Source: Solicola gregarius (lineage in GTDB: Bacteria > Actinomycetota > Actinomycetes > Propionibacteriales > Nocardioidaceae). From it: a DNA stretch of 64,000 nt. The notes beneath the pieces are model-generated. The model ran no database searches and was not told where the DNA came from. It saw only the letters and a program-made list of their open reading frames with translations. The position numbers were made by a program, and so were the translations under genes. How positions within the stretch are numbered: position 1 is the stretch's first letter; each line of letters opens with the position of its first letter. This document shows, piece by piece, positions 26,417 through 34,638 of the stretch. Location: contig NZ_CP094970.1 in NCBI RefSeq assembly GCF_025790165.1, positions 1,674,001 to 1,738,000 on the forward strand, written 5' to 3'.

Positions 26417-29362
26417 GTGCGCAAGAAGAGCTGCATCCTGGTCGCATCGATCGCGGCCGCGACCGGGCTGACGGTCATCAACCCCGCGACCGCGTCGCCG
26501 AGTTCGGACCCCGCGGGCGGCAACGACTCGCCGGCCGTCTCGTCCGCCGGGCACGATCGAAAGGGCTTCTACGACTCCCGCGAGGGCACACCGGCCCAGC
26601 TGGCAGCGACTACGCAGGAGACCGCCACCGACAAGCAGAGCGCCAGCGTACGCGCGTTGCGACGCTCGGTCGGACCCGACGCGATGGTCTCGATCGACCC
26701 GGTGACGGGCACCCCGCGCAACCTCTCCAGCCGCGACGGGTACCTCACGGCCGCCAGCTCCGCGCCCGCACGACGCGTCGCGATGGCGTACGTGCGCCAA
26801 CACGTCGATGCGCTCGGGCTCACCCGCGACGACGTCGCCACCTTCCATCTGCGCAGGTCCTACACCGACCCCGTCGGCACCACCCACCTCGCGTGGGAGC
26901 AGGTCGTCGACGGCATCCCGGTGTTCGGCAACGGGCTCGAGGCACATGTCACCGATGCGGGTGAGCTGATCTCGCTGCAGGGCTCGCCAGTCGCCGACCT
27001 CGGCGACATGTCCGCCGAGGAGTCGACGACTCCCGCCGTCTCCGCCGGGGCGGCCCGAAGTGACGCGGCAGAGGACGTCGGCGGCCAGGCCGACACATCC
27101 GCGACCAAGCGCGCGAACCGCTCGACGACGACGGTCTGGGACAACGGCGACCGCGCCGGGCTGGTCTGGTTCGCCGAGGGCGACGGCGTACGTCTCGGCT
27201 GGGACACCTACACGCAGGCCGGCGACGGGCTCGCGTACACCCACGTCGTCGACGCCACGAGCGGCGACGTGCTGTACCGCCGCGATCTCGTCGACTTCGA
27301 CAAGGGCGACGCCTGGACGTACGAGAACTACCCGGGTGCGAAGCGCGGCGGTGACGCCACCAAGGTCAACGTGTTCAAGCAGGGTTGGCTCAAACGCACG
27401 GCGAAGTGGCTGAACGGCAAGTACGCGGTCGCCTGGAGCGACGTCGACGACGACAACCAGGTCGGCACGTCCGAGAAGACGCCCGTGCCGGGCACCAAGA
27501 AGCACCCGCAGTTCACCCTGAAGCCGCTCAAGGGCATCAACCCGCTGTGCAAGAACTCCGTGTGCACCTGGGATCCCGAGACGCCGAACTCGTGGAAGAA
27601 GAACCGCAAGGCCGACGTCACCAACGCGTTCGTCGCGGCGAGCAAGTACCACGACTACCTCGCGAAAGGGCCGTTCGGGTTCACCGGTGCGGCGGGCAAC
27701 TTCGAGTCGAACGACCGAGACCCGGTGCTGCTGAACGCCCTCGACGGCGCCGACACCGCCGACGGCCTGCCCGATGCGAACCACATCGACAACGCCAACA
27801 TGGCCACGCCGCCCGATGGCACGCCGCCGACGATGCAGATGTACCTGTGGCACCAGCCGGGTACGAGCAACGAGGAAGACCCGTTCCTACCGGCCAGTGG
27901 TGCGTTCGACACGTCGGTGCTCCTGCACGAGTACACCCACGGACTGTCGAACCGCCTGGTCACCGACGCCGCCGGCAACTCGACCCTGAACAGCCTGCAG
28001 GCCGGCTCGATGGGTGAGGCGTGGAGCGACTACTACGCGATGGACTACCTGGCCGCCAAGGGCCTCGTGAAGGACAGCCCGAGAAAGGACGGCCAGGTGC
28101 TCGAGGGCGAGTACGTCGCCGCAGGTCAGCTGTTCCGTACCCAGGCGATGGACTGCCCGGTCGACTCGAAGCAGCGGAACTGCCGTGACCTCGATGGCGC
28201 GAGGGGCGGCTACACCTACGGCGACGTCCCGACGATCGGCGGCTCGCCCGAGGTCCACTCCAGCGGCGAGGTGTGGTCACAGACGCTGTGGGACGTACGA
28301 GAGGCACTCGGCCACCGTACGACCGGCATGCTCGCGACGCGTGCGATGGAGCTGTCGCCGGACGACCCGAGCATGCTCGACATGCGCAACGCCATCCTGC
28401 AGGCCGACAAGGTCGCGTACGACGGCGTGCACGAGGCGCGGCTGTGGAAGATCTTCGCCAACCGCGGCATGGGCTGGTTCGCCGGCTCGACCGACGGCGG
28501 CGACACCCGCCCGGCCGAGGACTTCAAGACGCCCCCGGCACCCCAGAAGCCGATGGGCACGCTGCAGGGCAAGGTGACCGACGCGATCGGCGGCGAGCCG
28601 GTCGAGGGCGCGATCGTGCACATCACCGGACACGACTCCGACTACATCGGCAGCTTCGCCGATACCACCGACGCATCGGGCACGTACACGATCCCGAACG
28701 TGCCGGTCGGCAAGTACGCGAAGGTGGTCGTCTCGACCCCGGGCTACGAGGTCATCACCAAGGCCGTTCGGGTCAAGTCGCCCGGCACTGCGAGCAACTG
28801 GTCGATTCGCAAGGACTATGCGGCCGGCAGTGCCGGCGGTGAGGTCACGTCCTTCGACGGACCCGACTACACGCCGTACGCGTGCGGACCCGCGGGCGCG
28901 ATCGACCTGAGCCAGGGCACCGGCTGGGGCAGCACCACTGGCGACGACGAGGGCACACCGACCGGTACGCCCGAGCCGAAGGCGATCACGGTCAAGCTGT
29001 CCGAGCCGATCGACATCACCGCCGACGAGACGACGACCGCGTTCGCCGTCGACCCGACCGCCACCTGTGGCGACTCCGGAAGCAGCTCGACGGGTGAGTA
29101 CACGATCGAGGTATCGGCCGACGGCGAGTCGTGGGAGACCGCGGTCGACGGCACCGGCGACAACGCGTTCGGCGAGGAGAACCGCTTCGTCTACACGAAC
29201 GTGCCGTCCTCCGTCGATGCGGCCGGGGTCGAGTACGTACGCTTCACGATGCTCAGCCCGCAGGTGCCCGATTTCGGCACCAACTGCCCCGATGGCCCGT
29301 ACGGCGGCTGCCAGTACATGGACATGACCGAGCTGGAGGTCTTCGGCACGCCGGCCGCTTGA
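26417..29362 (+). CDS. Secreted M36-family zinc metalloprotease (fungalysin type)
   Basis: A 981-residue exported protease. Signal peptide 1-26 (MRKKSCILVASIAAATG...), FTP propeptide domain (about 60-200), then the M36 catalytic domain with HEYTH at 504-508 and the third zinc ligand Glu in GEAWSDYY near 533. A carboxypeptidase-regulatory-like beta domain (about 715-795; GTLQGKVTDAIGGEPVEGAIV) and a discoidin-like C-terminal region (about 810-978) follow; these probably bind substrate or cell wall. GTG start. Actinobacterial relatives digest extracellular protein. Monocistronic, followed by a long hairpin. Confidence 0.93.
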   Translation: MRKKSCILVASIAAATGLTVINPATASPSSDPAGGNDSPAVSSAGHDRKGFYDSREGTPAQLAATTQETATDKQSASVRALRRSVGPDAMVSIDPVTGTPRNLSSRDGYLTAASSAPARRVAMAYVRQHVDALGLTRDDVATFHLRRSYTDPVGTTHLAWEQVVDGIPVFGNGLEAHVTDAGELISLQGSPVADLGDMSAEESTTPAVSAGAARSDAAEDVGGQADTSATKRANRSTTTVWDNGDRAGLVWFAEGDGVRLGWDTYTQAGDGLAYTHVVDATSGDVLYRRDLVDFDKGDAWTYENYPGAKRGGDATKVNVFKQGWLKRTAKWLNGKYAVAWSDVDDDNQVGTSEKTPVPGTKKHPQFTLKPLKGINPLCKNSVCTWDPETPNSWKKNRKADVTNAFVAASKYHDYLAKGPFGFTGAAGNFESNDRDPVLLNALDGADTADGLPDANHIDNANMATPPDGTPPTMQMYLWHQPGTSNEEDPFLPASGAFDTSVLLHEYTHGLSNRLVTDAAGNSTLNSLQAGSMGEAWSDYYAMDYLAAKGLVKDSPRKDGQVLEGEYVAAGQLFRTQAMDCPVDSKQRNCRDLDGARGGYTYGDVPTIGGSPEVHSSGEVWSQTLWDVREALGHRTTGMLATRAMELSPDDPSMLDMRNAILQADKVAYDGVHEARLWKIFANRGMGWFAGSTDGGDTRPAEDFKTPPAPQKPMGTLQGKVTDAIGGEPVEGAIVHITGHDSDYIGSFADTTDASGTYTIPNVPVGKYAKVVVSTPGYEVITKAVRVKSPGTASNWSIRKDYAAGSAGGEVTSFDGPDYTPYACGPAGAIDLSQGTGWGSTTGDDEGTPTGTPEPKAITVKLSEPIDITADETTTAFAVDPTATCGDSGSSSTGEYTIEVSADGESWETAVDGTGDNAFGEENRFVYTNVPSSVDAAGVEYVRFTMLSPQVPDFGTNCPDGPYGGCQYMDMTELEVFGTPAA

Positions 29363-29389
29363 TCTCATCCGCCCCGGGCACGCCCCCAC

Positions 29390-29452
29390 CCGTGAGCCGG
29401 ACGTTTGAGTGCGACACGCCGGCGTGTCTCCGCTCGAACGTCCGGCTCACGG
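29390..29452 (+). terminator. Long nested hairpin after the M36 protease
   Basis: CCGTGAGCCGGACGTT (29390-29405) pairs perfectly with 29437-29452 and the stem continues with few mismatches; the top holds ACACGCCGGCGTGT (29414-29427). Its right half (29411-29455) is the second copy of the repeat at 3371-3415. It starts 28 bp after the M36 stop. Confidence 0.65.
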
Positions 29453-29486
29453 TGGGTTGCGCTTAGGGTCGGGTCGGAGGTACGCG

Positions 29487-30272
29487 ATGAGTCGTCCGGT
29501 CCCCGCTGCCACGTCCGCGCTGCGGGTGCTGAGGTTCCTGTCCACCCAAGCGGCGCCTGTGCCCGCCGCGCGGGTTGCCGACGCCGTCGAGCTGCCGCGC
29601 TCGTCGGCGTATCACCTGCTCAGCGCGATGGAACGCGAAGGATTCGTGACGCACTACGCCGACGACCGGCTGTGGGGCATCGGCCTCGCGGCGTACGAGG
29701 TCGGCGTCGGCTACTCACGCCAGGAGCCCCTCGCCCGCCTCGCCCGGATGCCGATCGCGCGGCTGGTCGACACGGTCGGGCAGTCGGCGCATCTCGCGAT
29801 CCTGCACGGCCGCGAGGTGGTCTACGTGCTGGAGGAGCGCGCTCCGGGCAAGCCCCCGCTGGTGACCGATGTGGGCGTACGCCTGCCGGCGGCCCTGACG
29901 GCGTCGGGGCGGGCGATCCTCGCAACGCTGTCCGCGTCCCAGGTGCGCGCTCTCTTCCCCGACCGAAGCGCATTCGTCGAGCGCCACGGCCGCGGCCCGA
30001 CGACACCGACCGCGCTGCGGCACCTGCTGACCGACACACGTATCCGCGGCCACGCGACCGAGGACGGCGAGGTCACGCCCGGTTTCGCCTCCGTCGCCGT
30101 GGCCATCGACAGCCCGCCCGGCGCCGCGACCTTCGCGAGCGTCGCCGTCACGTACGACAGCGAACGCGATACGCCGGAGCCGGCGGAGCTGTCCGCCGCC
30201 GTACGCGAGGCCGCCGCCGCGATCGCGACCCGGCTGCGGGGCGCGTCCGCGCGTACGCTCGGCCCACGCTGA
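29487..30272 (+). CDS. IclR-family transcriptional regulator
   Basis: A 261-residue regulator with an N-terminal winged helix (about 5-65; PAARVADAVELPRSSAYHLLSAMEREGFV, read as two segments) and a C-terminal IclR effector domain (about 80-255; GQSAHLAILHGREVVYV). The ATG follows GGAGG. It is not next to an obvious target, but IclR-type regulators commonly accompany hut genes in Actinobacteria and the hut units are 5-10 kb away, so it is the best local candidate for binding the shared hut palindrome (inference). Confidence 0.88.
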   Translation: MSRPVPAATSALRVLRFLSTQAAPVPAARVADAVELPRSSAYHLLSAMEREGFVTHYADDRLWGIGLAAYEVGVGYSRQEPLARLARMPIARLVDTVGQSAHLAILHGREVVYVLEERAPGKPPLVTDVGVRLPAALTASGRAILATLSASQVRALFPDRSAFVERHGRGPTTPTALRHLLTDTRIRGHATEDGEVTPGFASVAVAIDSPPGAATFASVAVTYDSERDTPEPAELSAAVREAAAAIATRLRGASARTLGPR

Positions 30273-30290
30273 CCTTGCCCCGCCCGGTTT

Positions 30291-30370
30291 GCGACCGGTT
30301 ACGCCCAGATCGCATTCCCAAAGCGACCGGTTACGCCCAGATCCACTAGGAAGCGACCGGGGCGTAACCG
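30291..30370. repeat. Tandem and inverted 21-bp units upstream of the EtfD-like gene
   Basis: GCGACCGGTTACGCCCAGATC occurs at 30291-30311 and is nearly repeated at 30323-30343. A third unit begins GCGACCGG (30353-30360) and then runs in reverse (GGCGTAACC), able to pair with unit 2. It lies between the IclR stop and the EtfD-like promoter; terminator or repeat element. Confidence 0.6.
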
Positions 30371-30392
30371 ATCCCAAACGACCACCACAAGT

Positions 30393-30404
30393 TACCGACC
30401 GGTA
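30393..30404. promoter_or_regulatory. Operator-like palindrome upstream of the EtfD-like gene
   Basis: TACCGACCGGTA, in the context AGTTACCGACCGGTA. The same word with one compensated pair change (AGTTACTGACCAGTA) precedes the FadE5-like gene at 50061-50072. A shared regulator of fatty-acid oxidation is inferred. Confidence 0.6.
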
Positions 30405-30486
30405 GGATAGGCGGACCCGACCGAAGTCCGCGGGCAGAACGCAGTAGCGTGCTGTCGGTGGATCCCCGGCCCTGAGGAGTGCCGAC

Positions 30487-32664
30487 ATGCAGATTGTCGC
30501 CATCGTTGTGTCGTTGGCCATCACGGTGGTCACGGTCCCTGTGCTCGTGCTGGCGATCAGGCAGTTGCTCGGCGTCGTCCGGATGGGCCAGCCTGCGGTC
30601 GGCCGCACCGACAACCCCGGCGCTCGTACGCTCACCATGCTCAAGGAGACCGTCGGGCACACGCGGATGCTGCAGTGGACGTGGATCGGCATCATGCACT
30701 GGTTCGTGTTCGCCGCGTTCATCTTCCTGAGCACGGCGGTCGGCGGCGCGTACTTCCAGCTCTTCGACGTCGACTTCCAGTGGCCGATCGTCGGACACTG
30801 GTACCCGTTCGAGTGGTTCAGCGAGTTCATCGGACTGTTGGGCACCATCGGCATCGTCGTGCTCGTCATCTACCGGCAGGTGAAGCATCCGCGCCGACTC
30901 GAGCGGGGCAGCCGTTTCTTCGGCTCGACGTTCTGGCAGGCGTACTTCGTCGAGCTCTTCGTGCTGCTGGAGAGCAGCGCGATCCTCTTCATCCGCGGCG
31001 CGGAGTACAACCTCGGCGTCGCCGAGGGGCACGACAACGCCACGAGGGCGCACTTCCCGCTGTCGTCGTACGTCGGCGACCTCTACCCGTCGTCGGTGAG
31101 CGCGAACGAGAACCTCGTCTACACGATCGCGATGCTCAAGATCGTGCTCGCGATGATCTGGCTGCTGGTCATCGCCCGCAACCTGACGATGGGCGTGGCG
31201 TGGCACCGCTTCACCGCATGGTTCAACATCTGGTTCAAACGCGAGTCCGACGGCAGCAGCGCCCTGGGCGGGTTGCAGCCGATCATCGTCGACGGCAAAC
31301 CGCTCGACTTCGAGAACATCGAGGAGCTCGACGAGGACGCCGCACTCGGCGTCGGCAAGGCCGAGGACTTCACCTGGAAGGGCATCCTCGACTTCACCAC
31401 CTGTACGGAGTGCGGCCGCTGCCAGAGCCAGTGCCCGGCATGGAACACCGAGAAGCCGCTGTCGCCGAAGCTGCTGATGATGGGGCTGCGCGACCACGCG
31501 TACGCCAAGTCCACGGGCGACGAGGGCGCCGCCGAGCGAAGCCTGGTGGGCAAGGCTGACGAGGACAGCTGGTTCTACAACCCCGAGGGCGGCGACTTCG
31601 TCATCGACGAGGACGTACTCTGGTCATGTACGAGCTGCGGCGCGTGCGTACAGCAGTGCCCGGTCGACATCGAGCACGTCGACCACATCGTCGACATGCG
31701 CCGTTACCAGGTGCTGGTCGAGTCGAACTTCCCGACCGAGCTGAACCAGCTGTTCAAGGGCCTGGAGAACAAGGGCAACCCGTGGAACATGTCGCCCAAC
31801 GCGCGCATGGACTGGGCGAAGGACCTCGACTTCGAGGTCAAGCAGGTCGGTTCCGATGTCGAGGACCTCTCAGAGGTCGAGTGGCTGTTCTGGGTCGGGT
31901 GTGCCGGCGCGTACGAGGATCGTGCCAAGAAGACGACCCGTGCGGTCGCGGAGCTACTGCACCTCGCCGATGTCGACTTCGCGGTGCTCGGCGACGGCGA
32001 GACCTGCACGGGTGACCCGGCCCGACGGTCGGGCAACGAGTTCGTGTACTCGATGCTCGCGATGCAGAATGCCGAGGTCTTCAAGGAGACCAAGGCGAAG
32101 AAGGTCGTCGCGACCTGCGCCCACTGCTTCAACACCCTGAAGAACGAGTACGCCGAGTTCGGCGTCGAGCTCGAGGTCGTCCACCACACCCAGTTGCTCA
32201 ACCGGCTCGTACGCGAGGGCAAGCTGACGCCGGTCGCGCCGTCCGGCAACGGTGCAGTCGCCGGCAAGACGATCACGTACCACGATCCGTGCTACCTCGG
32301 GCGGCACAACCAGGTGTACGAGCCGCCGCGCGAGCTGTTGAACGTCCTCCCCAACACGACGTTCAACGAGATGCCGCGCAACTCCGAGCGATCCTTCTGC
32401 TGCGGCGCGGGCGGCGCACGGATGTGGATGGAAGAGTCGATCGGCCAGCGGATCAACGTCAACCGCACCGAGGAGGCCATCGCCACCGGCGCCGACCAGA
32501 TCGCGGTCGGCTGTCCGTTCTGCCGGGTGATGCTGTCCGACGGTCTCACCCTGAAGCAGTCCGAGGGTGAGGCGAGCGAGGAGGTCGAGGTGCTCGACGT
32601 CGCACAGATGCTGCTGGCCTCGGTCAAGCGCGGCGACGAGCCGGGGCCGAGCCCGGCCGAATAG
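30487..32664 (+). CDS. etfD: Membrane Fe-S oxidoreductase, EtfD-like (Rv0338c type)
   Basis: A 725-residue protein. Five or so N-terminal membrane helices (about 1-245, NarI-like) are followed by two [4Fe-4S] motifs, CTECGRCQSQCP near 305 and CTSCGACVQQCP near 380, and two CCG domains (CAHCFNTLKNEY near 545, SFCCGAGGARMW near 638). This is the architecture of the mycobacterial EtfD, which passes electrons from acyl-CoA dehydrogenases via EtfBA to the respiratory chain. It has a palindrome in common with the FadE5-like gene and a strong terminator after the stop. Confidence 0.88.
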   Translation: MQIVAIVVSLAITVVTVPVLVLAIRQLLGVVRMGQPAVGRTDNPGARTLTMLKETVGHTRMLQWTWIGIMHWFVFAAFIFLSTAVGGAYFQLFDVDFQWPIVGHWYPFEWFSEFIGLLGTIGIVVLVIYRQVKHPRRLERGSRFFGSTFWQAYFVELFVLLESSAILFIRGAEYNLGVAEGHDNATRAHFPLSSYVGDLYPSSVSANENLVYTIAMLKIVLAMIWLLVIARNLTMGVAWHRFTAWFNIWFKRESDGSSALGGLQPIIVDGKPLDFENIEELDEDAALGVGKAEDFTWKGILDFTTCTECGRCQSQCPAWNTEKPLSPKLLMMGLRDHAYAKSTGDEGAAERSLVGKADEDSWFYNPEGGDFVIDEDVLWSCTSCGACVQQCPVDIEHVDHIVDMRRYQVLVESNFPTELNQLFKGLENKGNPWNMSPNARMDWAKDLDFEVKQVGSDVEDLSEVEWLFWVGCAGAYEDRAKKTTRAVAELLHLADVDFAVLGDGETCTGDPARRSGNEFVYSMLAMQNAEVFKETKAKKVVATCAHCFNTLKNEYAEFGVELEVVHHTQLLNRLVREGKLTPVAPSGNGAVAGKTITYHDPCYLGRHNQVYEPPRELLNVLPNTTFNEMPRNSERSFCCGAGGARMWMEESIGQRINVNRTEEAIATGADQIAVGCPFCRVMLSDGLTLKQSEGEASEEVEVLDVAQMLLASVKRGDEPGPSPAE

Positions 32665-32680
32665 CGCCCACCACGAGAGC

Positions 32681-32710
32681 CGGCCCCGATCGATCGCTCG
32701 ATCGGGGCCG
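32681..32710 (+). terminator. Terminator of the EtfD-like gene
   Basis: Perfect 13-bp stem (32681-32693 with 32698-32710) and a 4-nt loop, 17 bp after the stop. Confidence 0.85.
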
Positions 32711-32751
32711 TCGCGCGTAAGGCTGCCGGGGGTCGCGGCCGAACGCGCGGT

Positions 32752-33009
32752 CTACAGGACGGCGGCGACCCTGCTGCTCCAGTCCGGACGCAGCTTGTAC
32801 TGCGGGCAGATCGTCCCGTTCTCGTGCCGACCGTCGATCCCGCAGAACGGGCAGGGTCCGGTGCGGGTGTGCGGATCCATGCTCATGCAGGATCCGATCC
32901 GCTCGCCGCGAACCTCGTAGTCGAACACCATCACCGCAGGAGCTCCACAGGTGCAGACCTCGCCCGGCTGCGCCGGCCGTCGCCCTCGCTGTCGCTTCTT
33001 CCCAAACAT
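32752..33009 (-). CDS. Small Cys-rich (zinc-ribbon-like) protein
   Basis: An 85-residue cytosolic protein with a basic N-terminus (MFGKKRQRGRR) and metal-binding Cys in the order C-x-C, C, C-x2-C and C (CTCG, GSC, CPFCG, ICP). I do not recognise a named family. The ATG at 33009 follows GGGAG by 8 nt. It is divergent from a GntR regulator whose upstream palindromes also face this promoter, so co-regulation is likely. Confidence 0.75.
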   Translation of the reverse strand: MFGKKRQRGRRPAQPGEVCTCGAPAVMVFDYEVRGERIGSCMSMDPHTRTGPCPFCGIDGRHENGTICPQYKLRPDWSSRVAAVL

Positions 33010-33058
33010 GGCGGTCACTCCCTTTCCAGCCACGCGGTGCAGCATCGCTACCCGGCTA

Positions 33059-33116
33059 CCTCACTAGTGAGGCAGATAACTAGGTTACCACCATCCTCGC
33101 CACTTCACTAGTGAAG
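33059..33116. promoter_or_regulatory. Twin GntR operators
   Basis: Two perfect 14-bp palindromes, CCTCACTAGTGAGG (33059-33072) and CTTCACTAGTGAAG (33103-33116), centres 44 bp apart (about four helical turns). Core CACTAGTG; one faces the Cys-rich gene and the other abuts the gntR start. Confidence 0.8.
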
Positions 33117-33133
33117 CAGTTAGGCTATGCCGC

Positions 33134-33901
33134 ATGACGATCGACTACACCGATCCGCGTTCCCCCTCGCAGCAGATCGCCGACGATCTTCGCGAGCAGA
33201 TCAACGCCGGCCGGTTCGCCGCCGGCGACCCGCTTCCCTCGGAGCGAACCCTCGTCGACCGGTACGGCACAGCGCCGCAGACGACCCGGCAGGCGATCGC
33301 GGTCCTCAAGTCCGAAGGCCTGGTCGTCGGGCGTCCCGGCCGCGGCATCTTCGTCCGCGAGCGGCTGCCGATCGTACGGGTCGGCTCCGATCACCGGGCA
33401 CAGTGGCGCAAGCGCACGGGCCAGTCACCGATGCAGGCCGAGGCGGAAGCGAACGGCCTGTCCTGGTACCAGGAGGTGCTTGCGCTGGAGACCGTACCCG
33501 CCCCCGACTGGGTGGCCGACCGGTTCGAGATCGAGCACGGCAAGGAGGTCTTCGTACGCCGCCGCCGCACATGGATCGAGGACGTACCGACGCAGCTGGC
33601 CGACAGCTACTACCTCCTGGCCGACGTCGAGGGCACCCGGATCATGTCCGAGGACACCGGCCCGGGCGGAAGCTACGCACAGCTCGAGGAGCGGGGCCTC
33701 ACCCTGGCACGCTTCCGCGAGGAGATCGGCATTCGGATGCCGACCCCGAACGAGACGCGGCAACTCCGGCTCGGTCCCGGCATCCCGGTCGCCGAGATGT
33801 GGCGCGTCGCGTTCACCGACGAGCGTCCGATCGAGGTGTTCAGATCGGTGCTGGCCGGCAACAGCCACGTGTTCGTCTACGAGTTCGACGCACCGATGTA
33901 G
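33134..33901 (+). CDS. GntR-family regulator, HutC subfamily (UTRA domain)
   Basis: A 255-residue regulator. The N-terminal winged helix (about 8-75; SPSQQIADDLREQINAG, LPSERTLVDRYG, TTRQAIAVLKSEGLV) is followed by a UTRA effector domain (about 95-250). The ATG is 17 bp from the second palindrome, with no clear Shine-Dalgarno, so the transcript may be nearly leaderless and autorepressed. The effector is unknown; despite the HutC subfamily name there is no link to the hut genes here. Confidence 0.9.
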   Translation: MTIDYTDPRSPSQQIADDLREQINAGRFAAGDPLPSERTLVDRYGTAPQTTRQAIAVLKSEGLVVGRPGRGIFVRERLPIVRVGSDHRAQWRKRTGQSPMQAEAEANGLSWYQEVLALETVPAPDWVADRFEIEHGKEVFVRRRRTWIEDVPTQLADSYYLLADVEGTRIMSEDTGPGGSYAQLEERGLTLARFREEIGIRMPTPNETRQLRLGPGIPVAEMWRVAFTDERPIEVFRSVLAGNSHVFVYEFDAPM

Positions 33902-33910
33902 CCCCTGGAC

Positions 33911-34528
33911 TCACGCCTCCGGGTCGGTCGCCCCGGACGGCGGCGCGAGCATCGTCATCAGCGTGTCGACGAACGTCGCCCGCGGAATCCTTCCCCGGGC
34001 GTGGCCCACCAGGGTCGGCACCGCGGCGCGCTGGAACGCGTCGTTGATCAGCATCGTGGCAACCACTCTCGGTTCGACGTCCGCACGGATGTCGCCGGCC
34101 GCCTGACGCTCCCCGAGGTACGCCGCTACCGCGACAACGCCACGATGCGGGCCATAGTCGTTCTCCCGCATGAACGCGGCGAGCCGTTCGCGCAGATCCG
34201 CGTCCGCCTGGGCCGCCACGAGCACGACCAATCCGGACTCGAGGAACTGCTGCACGCCGACGGAGATCCGGATCAGAGCGGAGCGTACGTCGGTGTCCAG
34301 AGAGTCGCTCTCGAGGCGCATGGGTCCCAGCGTGTGCTGGAAGGCGGAGGTGAGCAGGCCGGCCCGATCACCGAAGTGATAGAAGATGCTCCCTTCGGAC
34401 ACGCCTGCCATCTCGGCGACCGCCCTGGTCGTCAACTTCGCCACGCCTTGCTCGCGGAGCAGGTCGAGCGTGGCGCGCAGGATCTGCTCTCGCCCACCGG
34501 AGGGCGGGCGTCCACGGGTACGGGTCAT
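33911..34528 (-). CDS. TetR-family transcriptional regulator
   Basis: A 205-residue repressor. The N-terminal helix-turn-helix (about 12-60; TTRAVAEMAGVSEGSIFYHFG) precedes a ligand-binding C-terminal domain. ATG 34528 is preferred over a GTG one codon earlier. It is divergent from a DHA2 exporter, with two identical-type palindromes in the gap, so it is the likely local repressor of both genes. Confidence 0.9.
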   Translation of the reverse strand: MTRTRGRPPSGGREQILRATLDLLREQGVAKLTTRAVAEMAGVSEGSIFYHFGDRAGLLTSAFQHTLGPMRLESDSLDTDVRSALIRISVGVQQFLESGLVVLVAAQADADLRERLAAFMRENDYGPHRGVVAVAAYLGERQAAGDIRADVEPRVVATMLINDAFQRAAVPTLVGHARGRIPRATFVDTLMTMLAPPSGATDPEA

Positions 34529-34561
34529 CACCGGGTCAGCGTAGCGGTTCAGACTATTTAT

Positions 34562-34612
34562 TGAGTTCCCACTCAGGATATGTCAAGGTACGCAAAGTTG
34601 AGTGCTTACTCA
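34562..34612. promoter_or_regulatory. Twin TetR operators TGAGT-N4-ACTCA
   Basis: TTGAGT-N4-ACTCAG occurs at 34561-34576 and again at 34598-34613, centres 37 bp apart, between the divergent tetR and MFS genes. TATTTA and GTAAAT AT-rich boxes flank them. Confidence 0.75.
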
Positions 34613-34638
34613 GTAAATACCTCCACCGAAGGGGTGCC

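Noticed and set aside
33134-33901. GntR protein as the hut repressor because it belongs to the HutC subfamily
   Set aside because: Its own gap carries CACTAGTG palindromes, unrelated to the TCTCGGATGCGAGA site at the hut promoters.
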